Numbered from the stretch's first letter, positions 1 through 7,111 are shown. The stretch: DNA of 17,190 nucleotides from an uncultured Duganella sp. (GCA_946482635.1 CAMLSG010000108.1:1-17190); one strand, 5' to 3'. A program made the numbers and translations. The notes: generated by a model from the sequence alone, not told the origin.

Positions 1-1193
1 TATCGATGGCCGTCGGCCTCGACCTGCGCAAGGAAACCTATGAGTTTGCGCAGGACGTCGACGCGACCAAGATCCTGCTCGCTCCCGGCAATGCCAACCA
101 GGATCGGGTCAGCCGCAATATCAAGGCCGTGTACGCCGAGATGATCATCCCCGTCATCAAGGACCTGGAAGTGCAGCTGGCTGTGCGCCGCGACGACTAT
201 TCCGTGATCGGCGCTACCACCAACCCGAAAGTGTCGTTCCGCTGGCAGCCATCGCAGAACCTGATGTTCCGCGGTTCCGCTTCGAAAGGCTTCCTGGCGC
301 CAAGCTTTACCCAGCTCTATTCTGGCCGCCTGCTGGGTGAGCTGCCCAACGGTACCATCGACCAGGAAGGCTGCGCCAAGCATCCGGGCGATCCTGCTTT
401 CTGTGCGATTCCGCGCCTGGACTATTTCTCCGGCGGCAATCCGGGGCTGAAGCCTGAAACCTCCAAGCAAGGCACGCTCGGCATGGTAGTGGCGCCGTTC
501 GCCGGCTTCACGGCTTCGCTGGACTACTGGGCGATCAACATCCAGGACCGCATCCTGAACCGCACGCCGCAAGTGGTGCTGAAGAACTGGCAATACCTGA
601 ACGACTACATCATCCGCGACCCGCAGACTGGCGTGATTGACCACGTGGAAGCTGGCTGGATCAATGCCGCCGGCCTGAAAACCCGCGGCCTGGACCTGGG
701 CCTGCGCCACGACGGCAGGTTCGGCGAATACAAGACCACCGCCACCCTGGACGGCACCTGGATGCAGTCCTTCAAGTTCGCCGAGTTCGAAGGCCAGCCG
801 TTCATCGAGCAAGTCGGCAAGTTCGCCACCCGCGACGTCTACCTGCGCTGGAAGCACAATGCCGGCCTGACCGTCTCGCGCGGCGACTGGAGCGTACTGT
901 TCAACAACAGGTTCGCCTCGCACTATGCCGACCAGTTGCCGAACGGCGGCAAGGGCATGCCGCCAGCCGGCTTCGACCCGAAGATCAAGCATTACAGCAT
1001 CTTCGGCATCTCGGGTACGTACACGGGCTTCAAGAACACCACCATCACGGCCGGCATCCAGAACCTGTTCGACACCGACCCGCCATTCACCGCCCATAAT
1101 GTGGACGAAGTGGTGGGTGCCGGCTGGGACCCGCGCGTGGCAGACGGCCGTGGCCGCTCCTTCGCACTCAACCTGAAATACAAGTTCTACTGA
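1..1193 (+). CDS. TonB-dependent outer-membrane receptor, C-terminal part (5' end outside window)
   Basis: About 397 residues of the beta-barrel of a TonB-dependent receptor, which imports a ligand across the outer membrane using ExbB/ExbD/TonB energy. The reading frame is open to the window edge (first full codon at base 3). The ATG at base 6 lies inside the barrel and is not the start, since the signal peptide, TonB box and plug domain must be upstream. Visible signatures are the late-barrel motif NPGLKPET, alternating amphipathic strands (for example DYWAINIQDRI), the NLFDTDPPF segment typical of the last strands, and a C-terminal strand ending in aromatic Tyr (LNLKYKFY), the usual BAM signal. 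The TGA at 1191-1193 is one base before the GTG of the S66 peptidase, so the two are probably one operon. The ligand cannot be told from this part. The adjacent peptidase makes a peptide or muropeptide-like substrate plausible, but that is inference. Confidence 0.9.
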   Translation, partial: SMAVGLDLRKETYEFAQDVDATKILLAPGNANQDRVSRNIKAVYAEMIIPVIKDLEVQLAVRRDDYSVIGATTNPKVSFRWQPSQNLMFRGSASKGFLAPSFTQLYSGRLLGELPNGTIDQEGCAKHPGDPAFCAIPRLDYFSGGNPGLKPETSKQGTLGMVVAPFAGFTASLDYWAINIQDRILNRTPQVVLKNWQYLNDYIIRDPQTGVIDHVEAGWINAAGLKTRGLDLGLRHDGRFGEYKTTATLDGTWMQSFKFAEFEGQPFIEQVGKFATRDVYLRWKHNAGLTVSRGDWSVLFNNRFASHYADQLPNGGKGMPPAGFDPKIKHYSIFGISGTYTGFKNTTITAGIQNLFDTDPPFTAHNVDEVVGAGWDPRVADGRGRSFALNLKYKFY

Positions 1194-1194
1194 T

Positions 1195-2268
1195 GTGAAT
1201 ACCCGGCGCAGTTTTGGCCGAATCGTGGCGGCCGCCCTGGCCGCTGTCGCGCTCCCCGGAGTGTCGGCAGCGGCGGGCGGCCGGCCTGTTTCCCGAAAGC
1301 CAACCATGAAGAAAACCGCCCTGGTCAAGCCACCGCGCCTGAAAGCCGGCGACACCGTGGGCCTGATCGCCCCCGGCGGCCACACCGACGCCCCGGCGAT
1401 TGCCAAGGCCATCAAGAACATCGAATCCCTGGGCTTCCACGTCAAGCTGGGCCGTAATCTGGAAGCCGTGTATGGCAACTACGGCGGCCTCCCCGAACAG
1501 CGGCTGGAAGATTTGCACGCCATGTTTGCCGATCCCGATGTGGCGGCCATCTGGGCAATTCGCGGCGGCTCCGGCTGCATCCAGTTGCTGGAACATCTCG
1601 ACTTTGAACTGATTCGCCGCAATCCCAAGATCCTGATCGGCTATTCCGACATTACGGCGCTGCACCTGGCGATCCAGAACAAGGCCGGACTGGTCACCTT
1701 CCACGGCCCGGTAGCCTCATCCACATTCTCCGACTACTCGGTGACCCATCTGCTGAACGTGCTGATGCACCCGGAGGACGAATACACCATCCCGATGGCC
1801 CTGGAAAACAGCCGTAAAGCGGAAGAAGAGCCGCACTACGCGCTGCGCACTGTAGTACCGGGCGTCTGCGAAGGCCCGCTAACTGGCGGCAACCTGTGCC
1901 TGGTCAGCGCCCTGGTCGGTACCGAATACGCCAGCAGTTACAAAGGCGGCATCCTGTTCCTGGAAGAGGTGAACGAAGCACCATACCGTATCGACCGCAT
2001 GATGATGCAGCTCCAGCTCAACCGCAAATTCGACAACGCCGCCGGCGTCATGCTTGGCATCTGCGAAAACTGCGGCCCGCAGGACAGCGACATCTCCCTG
2101 ACGCTGGACGAAACCACCGACCAGCACCTGAAGCCGCTGAAGGTACCCGCAGTCACCGGCTACAGCTTCGGCCACATCCGCAACCAGTTCACCCTCCCGA
2201 TGGGCATCCGCGCCCGCCTCGACACCGACCGCCAGACCCTCACCCTGCTCGAACCCGCCGTCACCTGA
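1195..2268 (+). CDS. LD-carboxypeptidase-like protein, peptidase family S66, with Tat signal
   Basis: S66 serine peptidases (LdcA, MccF) cleave amide bonds next to D-amino acids or analogous conjugates, as in murein tetrapeptides or microcin C. The family Ser-Glu-His triad is visible: Ser151 in GYSDIT, Glu257 in ILFLEEVNEAPYRIDRM, and His327 in GYSFGHIRNQ. GGNL (231-234) and the early AIRGGSG (121-127) segments also fit. Length is 357 aa against roughly 300-340 for the family, the excess being an N-terminal export signal. I chose GTG 1195 because it encodes a twin-arginine signal (TRRSFGR at 3-9, hydrophobic stretch 10-26, small residues near 23-28). The alternative ATG at 1306 would give a cytosolic protein. 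No clear Shine-Dalgarno precedes GTG 1195, and the upstream stop lies one base away, so translation is probably coupled to the receptor. An exported form suggests a periplasmic substrate, perhaps delivered by that receptor. Confidence 0.88.
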   Translation: MNTRRSFGRIVAAALAAVALPGVSAAAGGRPVSRKPTMKKTALVKPPRLKAGDTVGLIAPGGHTDAPAIAKAIKNIESLGFHVKLGRNLEAVYGNYGGLPEQRLEDLHAMFADPDVAAIWAIRGGSGCIQLLEHLDFELIRRNPKILIGYSDITALHLAIQNKAGLVTFHGPVASSTFSDYSVTHLLNVLMHPEDEYTIPMALENSRKAEEEPHYALRTVVPGVCEGPLTGGNLCLVSALVGTEYASSYKGGILFLEEVNEAPYRIDRMMMQLQLNRKFDNAAGVMLGICENCGPQDSDISLTLDETTDQHLKPLKVPAVTGYSFGHIRNQFTLPMGIRARLDTDRQTLTLLEPAVT

Positions 2269-2272
2269 CAGC

Positions 2273-2321
2273 CGAGTCCGTGGCAACCTTGGGGTCAGGC
2301 GCTTTGGTTGACACGGGCTCG
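2273..2321. repeat. Imperfect hairpin, member of a dispersed GC-rich repeat family
   Basis: Arms 2273-2288 (CGAGTCCGTGGCAACC) and 2306-2321 (GGTTGACACGGGCTCG) pair over 16 positions with one G-T wobble and one mismatch. The loop is 2289-2305 and contains GGGGTCAGGC. It follows the S66 stop by 4 bases, so it could end that transcript, although no T-run follows. The loop core and the right-arm 12-mer GACACGGGCTCG recur in the hairpin at 8823-8857 and its flank, which marks this as a dispersed repeat, not a gene-specific structure. Confidence 0.6.
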
Positions 2322-2337
2322 TCCGCAGACTTCGGCG

Positions 2338-2343
2338 TAGAAT
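2338..2343 (+). promoter_or_regulatory. Candidate -10 element for the YihY-family gene, leaderless arrangement
   Basis: TAGAAT ends 6 bases before ATG 2350, so a transcript from it would begin at or next to the start codon. There is no Shine-Dalgarno between them apart from a weak GGGGCG. The TTGACA at 2308-2313 is 24 bases upstream, too far for a normal -35, and lies within the hairpin arm. Confidence 0.35.
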
Positions 2344-2349
2344 GGGGCG

Positions 2350-3261
2350 ATGCGAATACTCAAGCACAAGGCGGTGGCTTTTGTGCTGGCGCATCCCCTG
2401 GACTTCGCCCTGCAGTGCCTGAAGGGCTTCCGGGCCAACCAGGGGCTGCTGCTGGCCGGCGCCGTGGCCTATTACTCGCTGCTGTCCATCGTTCCGCTGC
2501 TGATGCTGGTGGTGGTGGCGCTGTCCCACATCATTCCGCAGCAGGAATTGCTGCAGATCATCGGCCGCTACCTCGAATGGCTGATTCCCGGCCAGTCGCA
2601 GGCAGTCGTGGCTGAGGTTGGCCATTTCCTTGACCATCGCGAACTGGTCGGCTGGGCGCTGGTGCTGGTAATGCTGTTCTTTAGCTCCCTTGCCTTCTCG
2701 GTGCTTGAAAACGCCATGTGCTTTATCTTCCTGCATCGCGCCAAGGTGCGCCGGCGCCATTACCTGGTGTCGGCCGTCCTGCCCTATTGCTATATCCTGT
2801 TCCTCGGCATTGGGGCCCTGGTGATGACCCTCGTCGCCGGCAGCCTGCAAGTGATCGGCGAGGAAAGCGTGCACCTGTTCGGCTACGAATGGTCGCTGCA
2901 TGGGCTGTCCGGCGTGCTGCTCTACATGCTGGGCTTGGCGGGTGAGGTGCTGATGCTGAGCTCAATCTACCTGGTCATGCCGGTCGGCCGCCTGTCCTGG
3001 CCGCATGCCCTGATCGGCGGCGCCACCGCTACCGCGCTGTGGGAAATCGCGCGCCATGTGCTGGTCTGGTACTTCACCACGCTGTCGCAGGTGAACCTGG
3101 TGTATGGCTCGATGACCACCGCCATCGTCGTCATGTTCAGCCTGGAGATTGGCGCCACCCTTCTACTGTTCGGCGCCCAGGTCATCTCGGAATTCGAACG
3201 GGTTGGACGCGGCGAGCAAAACAAGGCCCCGCACCGCCTGCAAACCAAGACTGCCTGTTAG
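2350..3261 (+). CDS. YihY/BrkB (UPF0761) family inner-membrane protein
   Basis: 303 aa polytopic membrane protein of the YihY/BrkB family, once mislabelled ribonuclease BN, whose molecular role is still unsettled. Six hydrophobic segments are visible at about residues 32-58, 98-122, 138-165, 185-209, 217-240 and 251-280. Family landmarks are the first-helix motif GAVAYYSLLSIVPLLML, the LWEIARHVLVWYF stretch, and YGSMTTAIVVMFSLEIGATLLLFGA before the charged C-terminal tail. Length is typical for the family. ATG 2350 opens right at the conserved N-terminal region (FALQCLKGFRANQG). The gene is convergent with the sensor kinase: their stop codons overlap (TAG 3259-3261 against a minus-strand TAA at 3260-3258) with no terminator between. 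Upstream is the hairpin at 2273-2321, so it is probably transcribed independently of the S66 gene. Confidence 0.9.
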   Translation: MRILKHKAVAFVLAHPLDFALQCLKGFRANQGLLLAGAVAYYSLLSIVPLLMLVVVALSHIIPQQELLQIIGRYLEWLIPGQSQAVVAEVGHFLDHRELVGWALVLVMLFFSSLAFSVLENAMCFIFLHRAKVRRRHYLVSAVLPYCYILFLGIGALVMTLVAGSLQVIGEESVHLFGYEWSLHGLSGVLLYMLGLAGEVLMLSSIYLVMPVGRLSWPHALIGGATATALWEIARHVLVWYFTTLSQVNLVYGSMTTAIVVMFSLEIGATLLLFGAQVISEFERVGRGEQNKAPHRLQTKTAC

Positions 3262-4562
3262 GCCGGCAGCGTGATCGTGAAGCGCGCCCCGCCCAGCGCG
3301 GACTGGCCGGCAACCAGGGTGCCGCCATGCAGTTGCACCGCCTTGCGCGCAATTGAAAGACCCAGGCCGAAACCGCCCGTATTGCGGTCGCGGCTGCGGT
3401 CCAGCCGGTAGAACGGCTCGAAAATGCGTTCGCGCTCGCCGTCCGGGATGCCGGGACCGTCATCCTCGACCACCACCTGCACCACGCTGCCGATCCGCGT
3501 TGCCCCCAGGCGCACCGAACGGCTGCCATATTTGAGCGCGTTGCGCAGCAGGTTGCCGACCGCACGCTCCAGCAAGCGCTGGTCGCCGCTGAACTGTCCC
3601 AAGGCGCTGCCGATCTCCATCTCCAGCGCCATGCCTTCGGACGGCGGCAGGGTTTCGCGGCAATGGGCCAGCGCAGAGCCGAGATCGAAGGAACGGCGCT
3701 CCAGATGCGGCTCTGCGTCCAGCCGGGTCATGCCAAGCAGTTCGTTGACCAGTTCTTTCAGCTCGCGCAGGTCGCCTTCCATGGCGTTGATGCGCTTGTC
3801 CAGCGCCGGGTTTTCGGCCGCATCGCGCAGCAGCTCCAGCGCGAACTCCAGCCGCGCAATCGGGGTGCGTATTTCGTGACCGACCGAATGCAGCAGGTTG
3901 CGTTGCGAGTCCAGCAGGCGTTCGATGCGGTCTGCCATGTGGTTGATGCGTTCCGCCAGTGGATAAATGCTGTCCTTGGGCTCCATATGGGCTCGCGTCC
4001 CCAGCTCCCCGCCGCCGAAACGGTCGGCCACGTCGGATAGCTGCTGCAGCCCCTGCCAGTGCGCGCGCGACCAGGCTGCGATCGGAATCAAGAGCACCAG
4101 GGCCACAATCAGGTAGCGGACCGCCTCCATCGACAGCGCAAAGCCGATATCGATCGGCAGGTCCTGCGCCACCAGCGCTTCCTCGTTACTGCCGATATAG
4201 CGCTCGCCGACCAGGTCCACGCGCCGGTAAAAGGCCTTGCGGCCGATATCCAGCACCACGTCGCCGCGCTCGAAACCCGCCGCATCGATGCCGGAAAGCT
4301 GCCGGCGCACGTCGCCCAGCGGAACCAGCTCGAAGCGCACGCCGGACACTTCGCGCACCTTGTTCAGGCGGTCCAGCCATTGGTCGGCCGGCGCCTGGTC
4401 GATGTACTGCTCAAGGAGGAAGATCTGGGCCGCAGCCTGGCGCCGCGCAATCGAGTCGAGGGGGTCGCCAAACAGGCGGTTGATCGCGAAATAGACGATG
4501 AATGCCGCCGCACTGATGGACAGCATCACCAGTATGAAAAAACGGAAGAACAGGCGATTCAT
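3258..4562 (-). CDS. RstB-like sensor histidine kinase
   Basis: 434 aa membrane sensor kinase of the HAMP-HisKA-HATPase_c type. Transmembrane helices lie at about 7-29 and 149-166 with a periplasmic sensor of about 120 residues between them, then a HAMP linker (~167-217). The H-box GHEIRTPIARLEFAL has phospho-acceptor His229. The N-box NLLRNALKY has Asn341, the G1 box EDDGPGI is at 366-372 and the G2 box GGFGLGLSI at 396-404. Length and architecture match E. coli RstB (433 aa). I chose ATG 4562. An in-frame TTG at 4586 would add eight residues but lies upstream of the likely -10 (4571-4576). The probable partner is the response regulator at 6365-7045, which lies 1.8 kb away on the same strand with two plus-strand genes between. 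Shared promoter elements support the pairing. The signal sensed is unknown. The MipA-family neighbour suggests envelope or antimicrobial stress, which is inference. Confidence 0.93.
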   Translation of the reverse strand: MNRLFFRFFILVMLSISAAAFIVYFAINRLFGDPLDSIARRQAAAQIFLLEQYIDQAPADQWLDRLNKVREVSGVRFELVPLGDVRRQLSGIDAAGFERGDVVLDIGRKAFYRRVDLVGERYIGSNEEALVAQDLPIDIGFALSMEAVRYLIVALVLLIPIAAWSRAHWQGLQQLSDVADRFGGGELGTRAHMEPKDSIYPLAERINHMADRIERLLDSQRNLLHSVGHEIRTPIARLEFALELLRDAAENPALDKRINAMEGDLRELKELVNELLGMTRLDAEPHLERRSFDLGSALAHCRETLPPSEGMALEMEIGSALGQFSGDQRLLERAVGNLLRNALKYGSRSVRLGATRIGSVVQVVVEDDGPGIPDGERERIFEPFYRLDRSRDRNTGGFGLGLSIARKAVQLHGGTLVAGQSALGGARFTITLPA

Positions 4563-4570
4563 CAAGGCGC

Positions 4571-4576
4571 ATTGTA
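4571..4576 (-). promoter_or_regulatory. Candidate -10 element of the sensor kinase promoter
   Basis: On the minus strand this reads TACAAT (within TATACAAT) and ends 8 bases before ATG 4562, with no Shine-Dalgarno between, so the message may be leaderless or nearly so. The position expected for -35 (about 4594-4599) is a poor match (TCGCTG). That fits an activator-dependent promoter with the direct repeats at 4605-4633 lying just upstream. Confidence 0.4.
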
Positions 4577-4604
4577 TAAGAAACAAGAGCTGGCAGCGAA
4601 CCGG

Positions 4605-4633
4605 GCGTACAAATTTGCGACAAAAAGCGTACA
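4605..4633. promoter_or_regulatory. Three tandem 7-bp elements at 11-bp periodicity, candidate OmpR/PhoB-type operator
   Basis: GCGTACA (4605-4611), TGCGACA (4616-4622) and GCGTACA (4627-4633) are separated by AATT and AAAA. The outer two are identical and exactly 22 bp apart, and all three share ACA in register. A 7-bp half-site plus 4-bp AT-rich linker, repeated every 11 bp, is the known binding geometry of OmpR/PhoB-family regulators. The block lies about 40-70 bp upstream of the inferred kinase transcription start, the usual place for activation. The stretch CGACAAA-N5-TACA (4618-4633) recurs as CGACAAA-N4-TACA upstream of the response regulator (7112-7126). Confidence 0.55.
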
Positions 4634-4751
4634 GCTCATGGGGGACATCGGCAGCCGCATTCTCTTATGATTACCTTACCGCTTGGGTGATTTCGCAACG
4701 AATTAGAGTTTGGGAGCTGAGCGTTTTAGCGGCCTGGGAAGGTATTGCAAT

Positions 4752-4766
4752 TACAATGTCCGCCAT
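4752..4766 (+). promoter_or_regulatory. Candidate mipA promoter core, shared with the response regulator promoter
   Basis: TACAAT (4752-4757) is followed directly by GTCCGCCAT. The 12-mer AATGTCCGCCAT (4755-4766) occurs again on the minus strand at 7069-7058, in the same position relative to the -10 element of the response regulator gene. Transcription would start about 4764, leaving a leader of about 24 bases before ATG 4788. No convincing -35 is seen. Confidence 0.45.
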
Positions 4767-4787
4767 TCCCAACCGTAGACCTTCGAT

Positions 4788-5663
4788 ATGCGACAGTACC
4801 TGTTCCTAGCCATTGCCAGCGCCTGCAGCACGGTAGCTGCGCAGACTCCGGCCACCAACCCGATGCCAGACGGCAGCCGGGACATGTACATTGGTATTGG
4901 CGCCCAGTCGATTCCGCGTTATGACGGTGCCAGCGATAACCGCACCCGCCCCCTGCCGGTGCTCCAGGTCCAATGGAGCAATGGGATTTTCGTCTCAGGC
5001 ACCTCCGTGGGTTGGCACCTCTCGCAGTCGCCCTCGATGGAGTTCGGCCCGATGCTGGTTCTGTCGCCGCGCCGCGACCAGGATGGCGTCTCCTTCGGCG
5101 TCGGGAGCGTAAGCGACGGTACCGGCGCGCGTTTGGCCAACACCAGCCTGCGCCCTGATGAATTTGCCGTGCGCGGATCGCTGGACGACAATCGCCTGCG
5201 CTATATGGACGTGGTGAAGCGCCGCGTCCTGGCCGGCGGCTTTTTCAATTATTACCTGTCACCCAAGCTGCGCCTGGCCAATACGCTCACCTATGGCAGC
5301 GGCAGGGACCGCGATGGTGCGCGCCTGCACACAGCCTTGCAGTACGTGATGGAGGACGTGGTGCCCCACCATACCGTGGTGCTGTCGGCCGGCGTATCGG
5401 TGGTTAACCGTGCCTACAACGAAACCTGGTTCGGCGTGACCGCTGAAGAAGCCGAGCGTGCCGGCGCCAAAGCTTATTACCGTCCCGGCGCCGGCGTGCA
5501 GGATGTGCGCGCCGGCGTGCGCTGGAACTGGGCGCTGAGCCCGAGCTGGATGCTGACGTCCGGCGCCACGGTCAACCGCCTGGTCGGCGATGCAAAAGAC
5601 AGCCCGCTGGTTGAGCGGGCTACCAACTATTCCGTTTCAACTGCCCTGGCTTACCGATTCTGA
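4788..5663 (+). CDS. MipA/OmpV-family outer-membrane protein
   Basis: 291 aa. A Sec signal peptide (1-18, cleavage likely between Ala18 and Gln19) is followed by a beta-barrel-type sequence. The mature start is the family hallmark MYIGIGAQSIPRYDGASDNRTRPLPVLQVQW, then WSNGIFVSG and GWHLSQSPSMEFGPMLVLSPRR, ending in an outer-membrane strand with terminal Phe (TNYSVSTALAYRF). MipA was first described as a scaffold linking murein transglycosylase and synthase in E. coli, and OmpV is a porin or adhesin, so the label does not fix a function. ATG 4788 gives a complete signal peptide. Its TGA overlaps the ATG of the next gene by one base (5663). The gene sits between the two halves of a two-component system and shares its promoter core with the response regulator, so regulation by that system is likely but inferred. 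Confidence 0.88.
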   Translation: MRQYLFLAIASACSTVAAQTPATNPMPDGSRDMYIGIGAQSIPRYDGASDNRTRPLPVLQVQWSNGIFVSGTSVGWHLSQSPSMEFGPMLVLSPRRDQDGVSFGVGSVSDGTGARLANTSLRPDEFAVRGSLDDNRLRYMDVVKRRVLAGGFFNYYLSPKLRLANTLTYGSGRDRDGARLHTALQYVMEDVVPHHTVVLSAGVSVVNRAYNETWFGVTAEEAERAGAKAYYRPGAGVQDVRAGVRWNWALSPSWMLTSGATVNRLVGDAKDSPLVERATNYSVSTALAYRF

Positions 5664-6358
5664 TGAAAACTTTGACCTCGCTCCGCACCACGCTGCCGGC
5701 TGTTTGCCTGGCGGTGGTGTGCTGTGCCGTCCAGGCGCAGGAGGAGTGGGTCAGCTATCGCGACGCCTACAAACAGATGGTGGTATTTGCCAAATACGGC
5801 AAGCCGAAGAATTTCCTGCAGATTCATTACGAAGTCAGCCCGCGCGATCCAATGGCGACGCTGGAAGGCTTGCACCTGACGCTGACAGGCAAGAACACGC
5901 AGCTTAACCTGCCATTGGACGCCACCGGCCGCGCCGTGTTCCCGCTGCTGAAGGCGGCTTATGACGATAACGCCGTGCTGGCGCTGAACCGCCGCATGGC
6001 AAGCTACCGCTTTGCGCCGCGCGTCACAATCCTGACGCGCAACGACGGCATTTACGAGTCGACCGACCTGCGCGCCGCATGCGAGCAGGCCCTTGCCTAC
6101 CAGCGTTTCATCGATTCCTCATATGGTTCGAAGAAGTGCAGCGGCGTTCGTTTCGTGTTCGGCAATCGCGCGGATGCGCTGGTGCAGGCGAAGTATGGGC
6201 CGCGCGAAGCGCCCCTGCCGGTGGTGGATGGACCAGCCTTTGACGGCGAAACGCTCGGCGTTTATCGCACCGCAACCTATCGCTTCGCCGACTGGTCCGC
6301 GCAGGGCCAGGTCGTCAGCCAGAATACCCCGCTGGCGATCGCCCCGCTGTTTGAATAA
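5663..6358 (+). CDS. Uncharacterised periplasmic protein translationally coupled to the MipA-family gene
   Basis: 231 aa, no family recognised with confidence. Residues 1-25 form a Sec signal peptide (VQA before Gln26). No lipobox is present and there is no further membrane segment, so the mature protein of about 206 residues should be soluble in the periplasm. Composition is mixed alpha/beta, with repeated amphipathic beta-like stretches such as LEGLHLTLTGKNTQLNLPL and RFAPRVTILTRNDGIYE. Two cysteines in the mature part, Cys140 and Cys159, could form a disulfide. The start ATG overlaps the mipA stop (TGATG), so equal expression and a shared task with the outer-membrane protein are likely. 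The gene ends 6 bases from the convergent stop of the response regulator, with no terminator between. It could be an accessory or signal-transmitting partner for the MipA protein or the sensor kinase, which is speculation from position only. Confidence 0.82.
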   Translation: MKTLTSLRTTLPAVCLAVVCCAVQAQEEWVSYRDAYKQMVVFAKYGKPKNFLQIHYEVSPRDPMATLEGLHLTLTGKNTQLNLPLDATGRAVFPLLKAAYDDNAVLALNRRMASYRFAPRVTILTRNDGIYESTDLRAACEQALAYQRFIDSSYGSKKCSGVRFVFGNRADALVQAKYGPREAPLPVVDGPAFDGETLGVYRTATYRFADWSAQGQVVSQNTPLAIAPLFE

Positions 6359-6364
6359 GCAGTC

Positions 6365-7045
6365 TTAATTCCAGGCCGACGGCGAGAACAGATACCCTTC
6401 GCCCCAGACGGTCTTGATCTTCTCGCCGTCCGTATCGTCGAACTTGCGGCGCAGTTTCGAAATCGAGTTATCGATCGAACGGTCCAGGCCATCGAACTCA
6501 ATTCCGCGCATGGTCTTCAGCAGCGCATCGCGCGACAGCACGGTGCCCGCTGCTTCCGCCAGCACCAGCAGCAGCTTGTATTCGGTATTCGACAGCGGGC
6601 AAGGCTGGCCGCGCCAGGTGACCGAGCGGTCGCTGGTCGCAATGCTCAACTGGCCAAAGCTCAGGTGATCCACTTCCGACTTGCCCTGGCGGCGGCGCAG
6701 CAGCGCACGCAGGCGCGCCAGCAGCACGCGCGGCTGCACGGGCTTGTTGATGAAATCGTCCGCGCCCTGTTCCAGCAGCGACACCTCATCGTAGGAATCT
6801 TCGCGTGCGGTCATGATCAGGATCGGCACGTCGCTGATTTCGCGGATCTGCTGGCTGACCTTCATGCCATCCATGCCCGGCAACATCAGGTCCAGCACCA
6901 CGACGTCGGGATTGGCTGCCTTGAAGCGCGCCAGGGCCTCATCGCCACGGGGCACCACATCGACCTTGAATTCATAACCGGCGAGATATTCCGTGACCAG
7001 TTCGGCCAGGCGCTCATCGTCTTCCACCAACATCACTTGAACCAT
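6365..7045 (-). CDS. RstA-like response regulator (OmpR/PhoB family)
   Basis: 226 aa. The N-terminal receiver domain (~1-118) has the acidic pocket Glu8-Asp9-Asp10, phospho-acceptor Asp52 in VVLDLMLPGMDG, Thr79 in ILIMTA, and Lys101 in DDFINKPVQP. The C-terminal winged-helix DNA-binding domain (~128-224) shows LSNTEYKLLLVLAEAAGTVLSR, the recognition region DRSIDNSISKLRRKF and the wing KTVWGEGYLF. The motif QPRVLLARLRALLRR resembles E. coli RstA. ATG 7045 is supported by a good Shine-Dalgarno (AAGGAG, 7052-7057 minus strand). The likely cognate kinase is at 3258-4562. An upstream CGACAAAGTGTTACA element (7112-7126), similar to the E. coli RstA box and to the element before the kinase gene, suggests autoregulation. 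Confidence 0.94.
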   Translation of the reverse strand: MVQVMLVEDDERLAELVTEYLAGYEFKVDVVPRGDEALARFKAANPDVVVLDLMLPGMDGMKVSQQIREISDVPILIMTAREDSYDEVSLLEQGADDFINKPVQPRVLLARLRALLRRRQGKSEVDHLSFGQLSIATSDRSVTWRGQPCPLSNTEYKLLLVLAEAAGTVLSRDALLKTMRGIEFDGLDRSIDNSISKLRRKFDDTDGEKIKTVWGEGYLFSPSAWN

Positions 7046-7051
7046 GTCTTT

Positions 7052-7057
7052 CTCCTT
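7052..7057 (-). promoter_or_regulatory. Shine-Dalgarno of the response regulator gene
   Basis: AAGGAG on the minus strand, 6 bases before ATG 7045. It is the clearest ribosome-binding site in the window and fixes that start. Confidence 0.75.
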
Positions 7058-7074
7058 ATGGCGGACATTTTATA
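7058..7074 (-). promoter_or_regulatory. Candidate response regulator promoter core
   Basis: The minus strand reads TATAAAATGTCCGCCAT (7074 to 7058). TAAAAT or TATAAA is a good -10, and the AATGTCCGCCAT part is identical to the mipA promoter core at 4755-4766. No good -35 is present at 7090-7097, which suits an activated promoter with the element at 7112-7126 lying about 50-65 bp upstream of the start. Confidence 0.5.
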
Positions 7075-7111
7075 AGAGCCACAACCTCTCAGCATATATG
7101 CACTTGAAATC

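Noticed and set aside
6..8. ATG at base 6 as the start of the TonB receptor
   Set aside because: The codon lies inside barrel sequence with the frame open to the window edge. Signal peptide and plug domain are missing, so the gene is cut by the window.
1306..1308. ATG as an alternative start for the S66 peptidase
   Set aside because: It would discard a complete twin-arginine signal peptide encoded from GTG 1195, and it has no ribosome-binding site either.
2308..2313. TTGACA as the -35 of the YihY-family gene
   Set aside because: The only -10-like hexamer (2338-2343) is 24 bp away. The TTGACA belongs to the arm of a repeated hairpin.
1879..2901. Long minus-strand open frame opposite the S66 and YihY-family genes
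   Set aside because: It spans two well-supported genes on the other strand, has His/Gln-rich low-complexity composition and no recognisable domain: a shadow of GC-rich coding DNA.
3258..3261. Overlap of the YihY-family and kinase stop codons as a possible frameshift or fusion
   Set aside because: The genes are convergent on opposite strands and each has a complete C-terminus.
4562..4586. TTG 4586 as the sensor kinase start
   Set aside because: The segment contains the probable -10 element. ATG 4562 begins directly at the charged-then-hydrophobic first helix.
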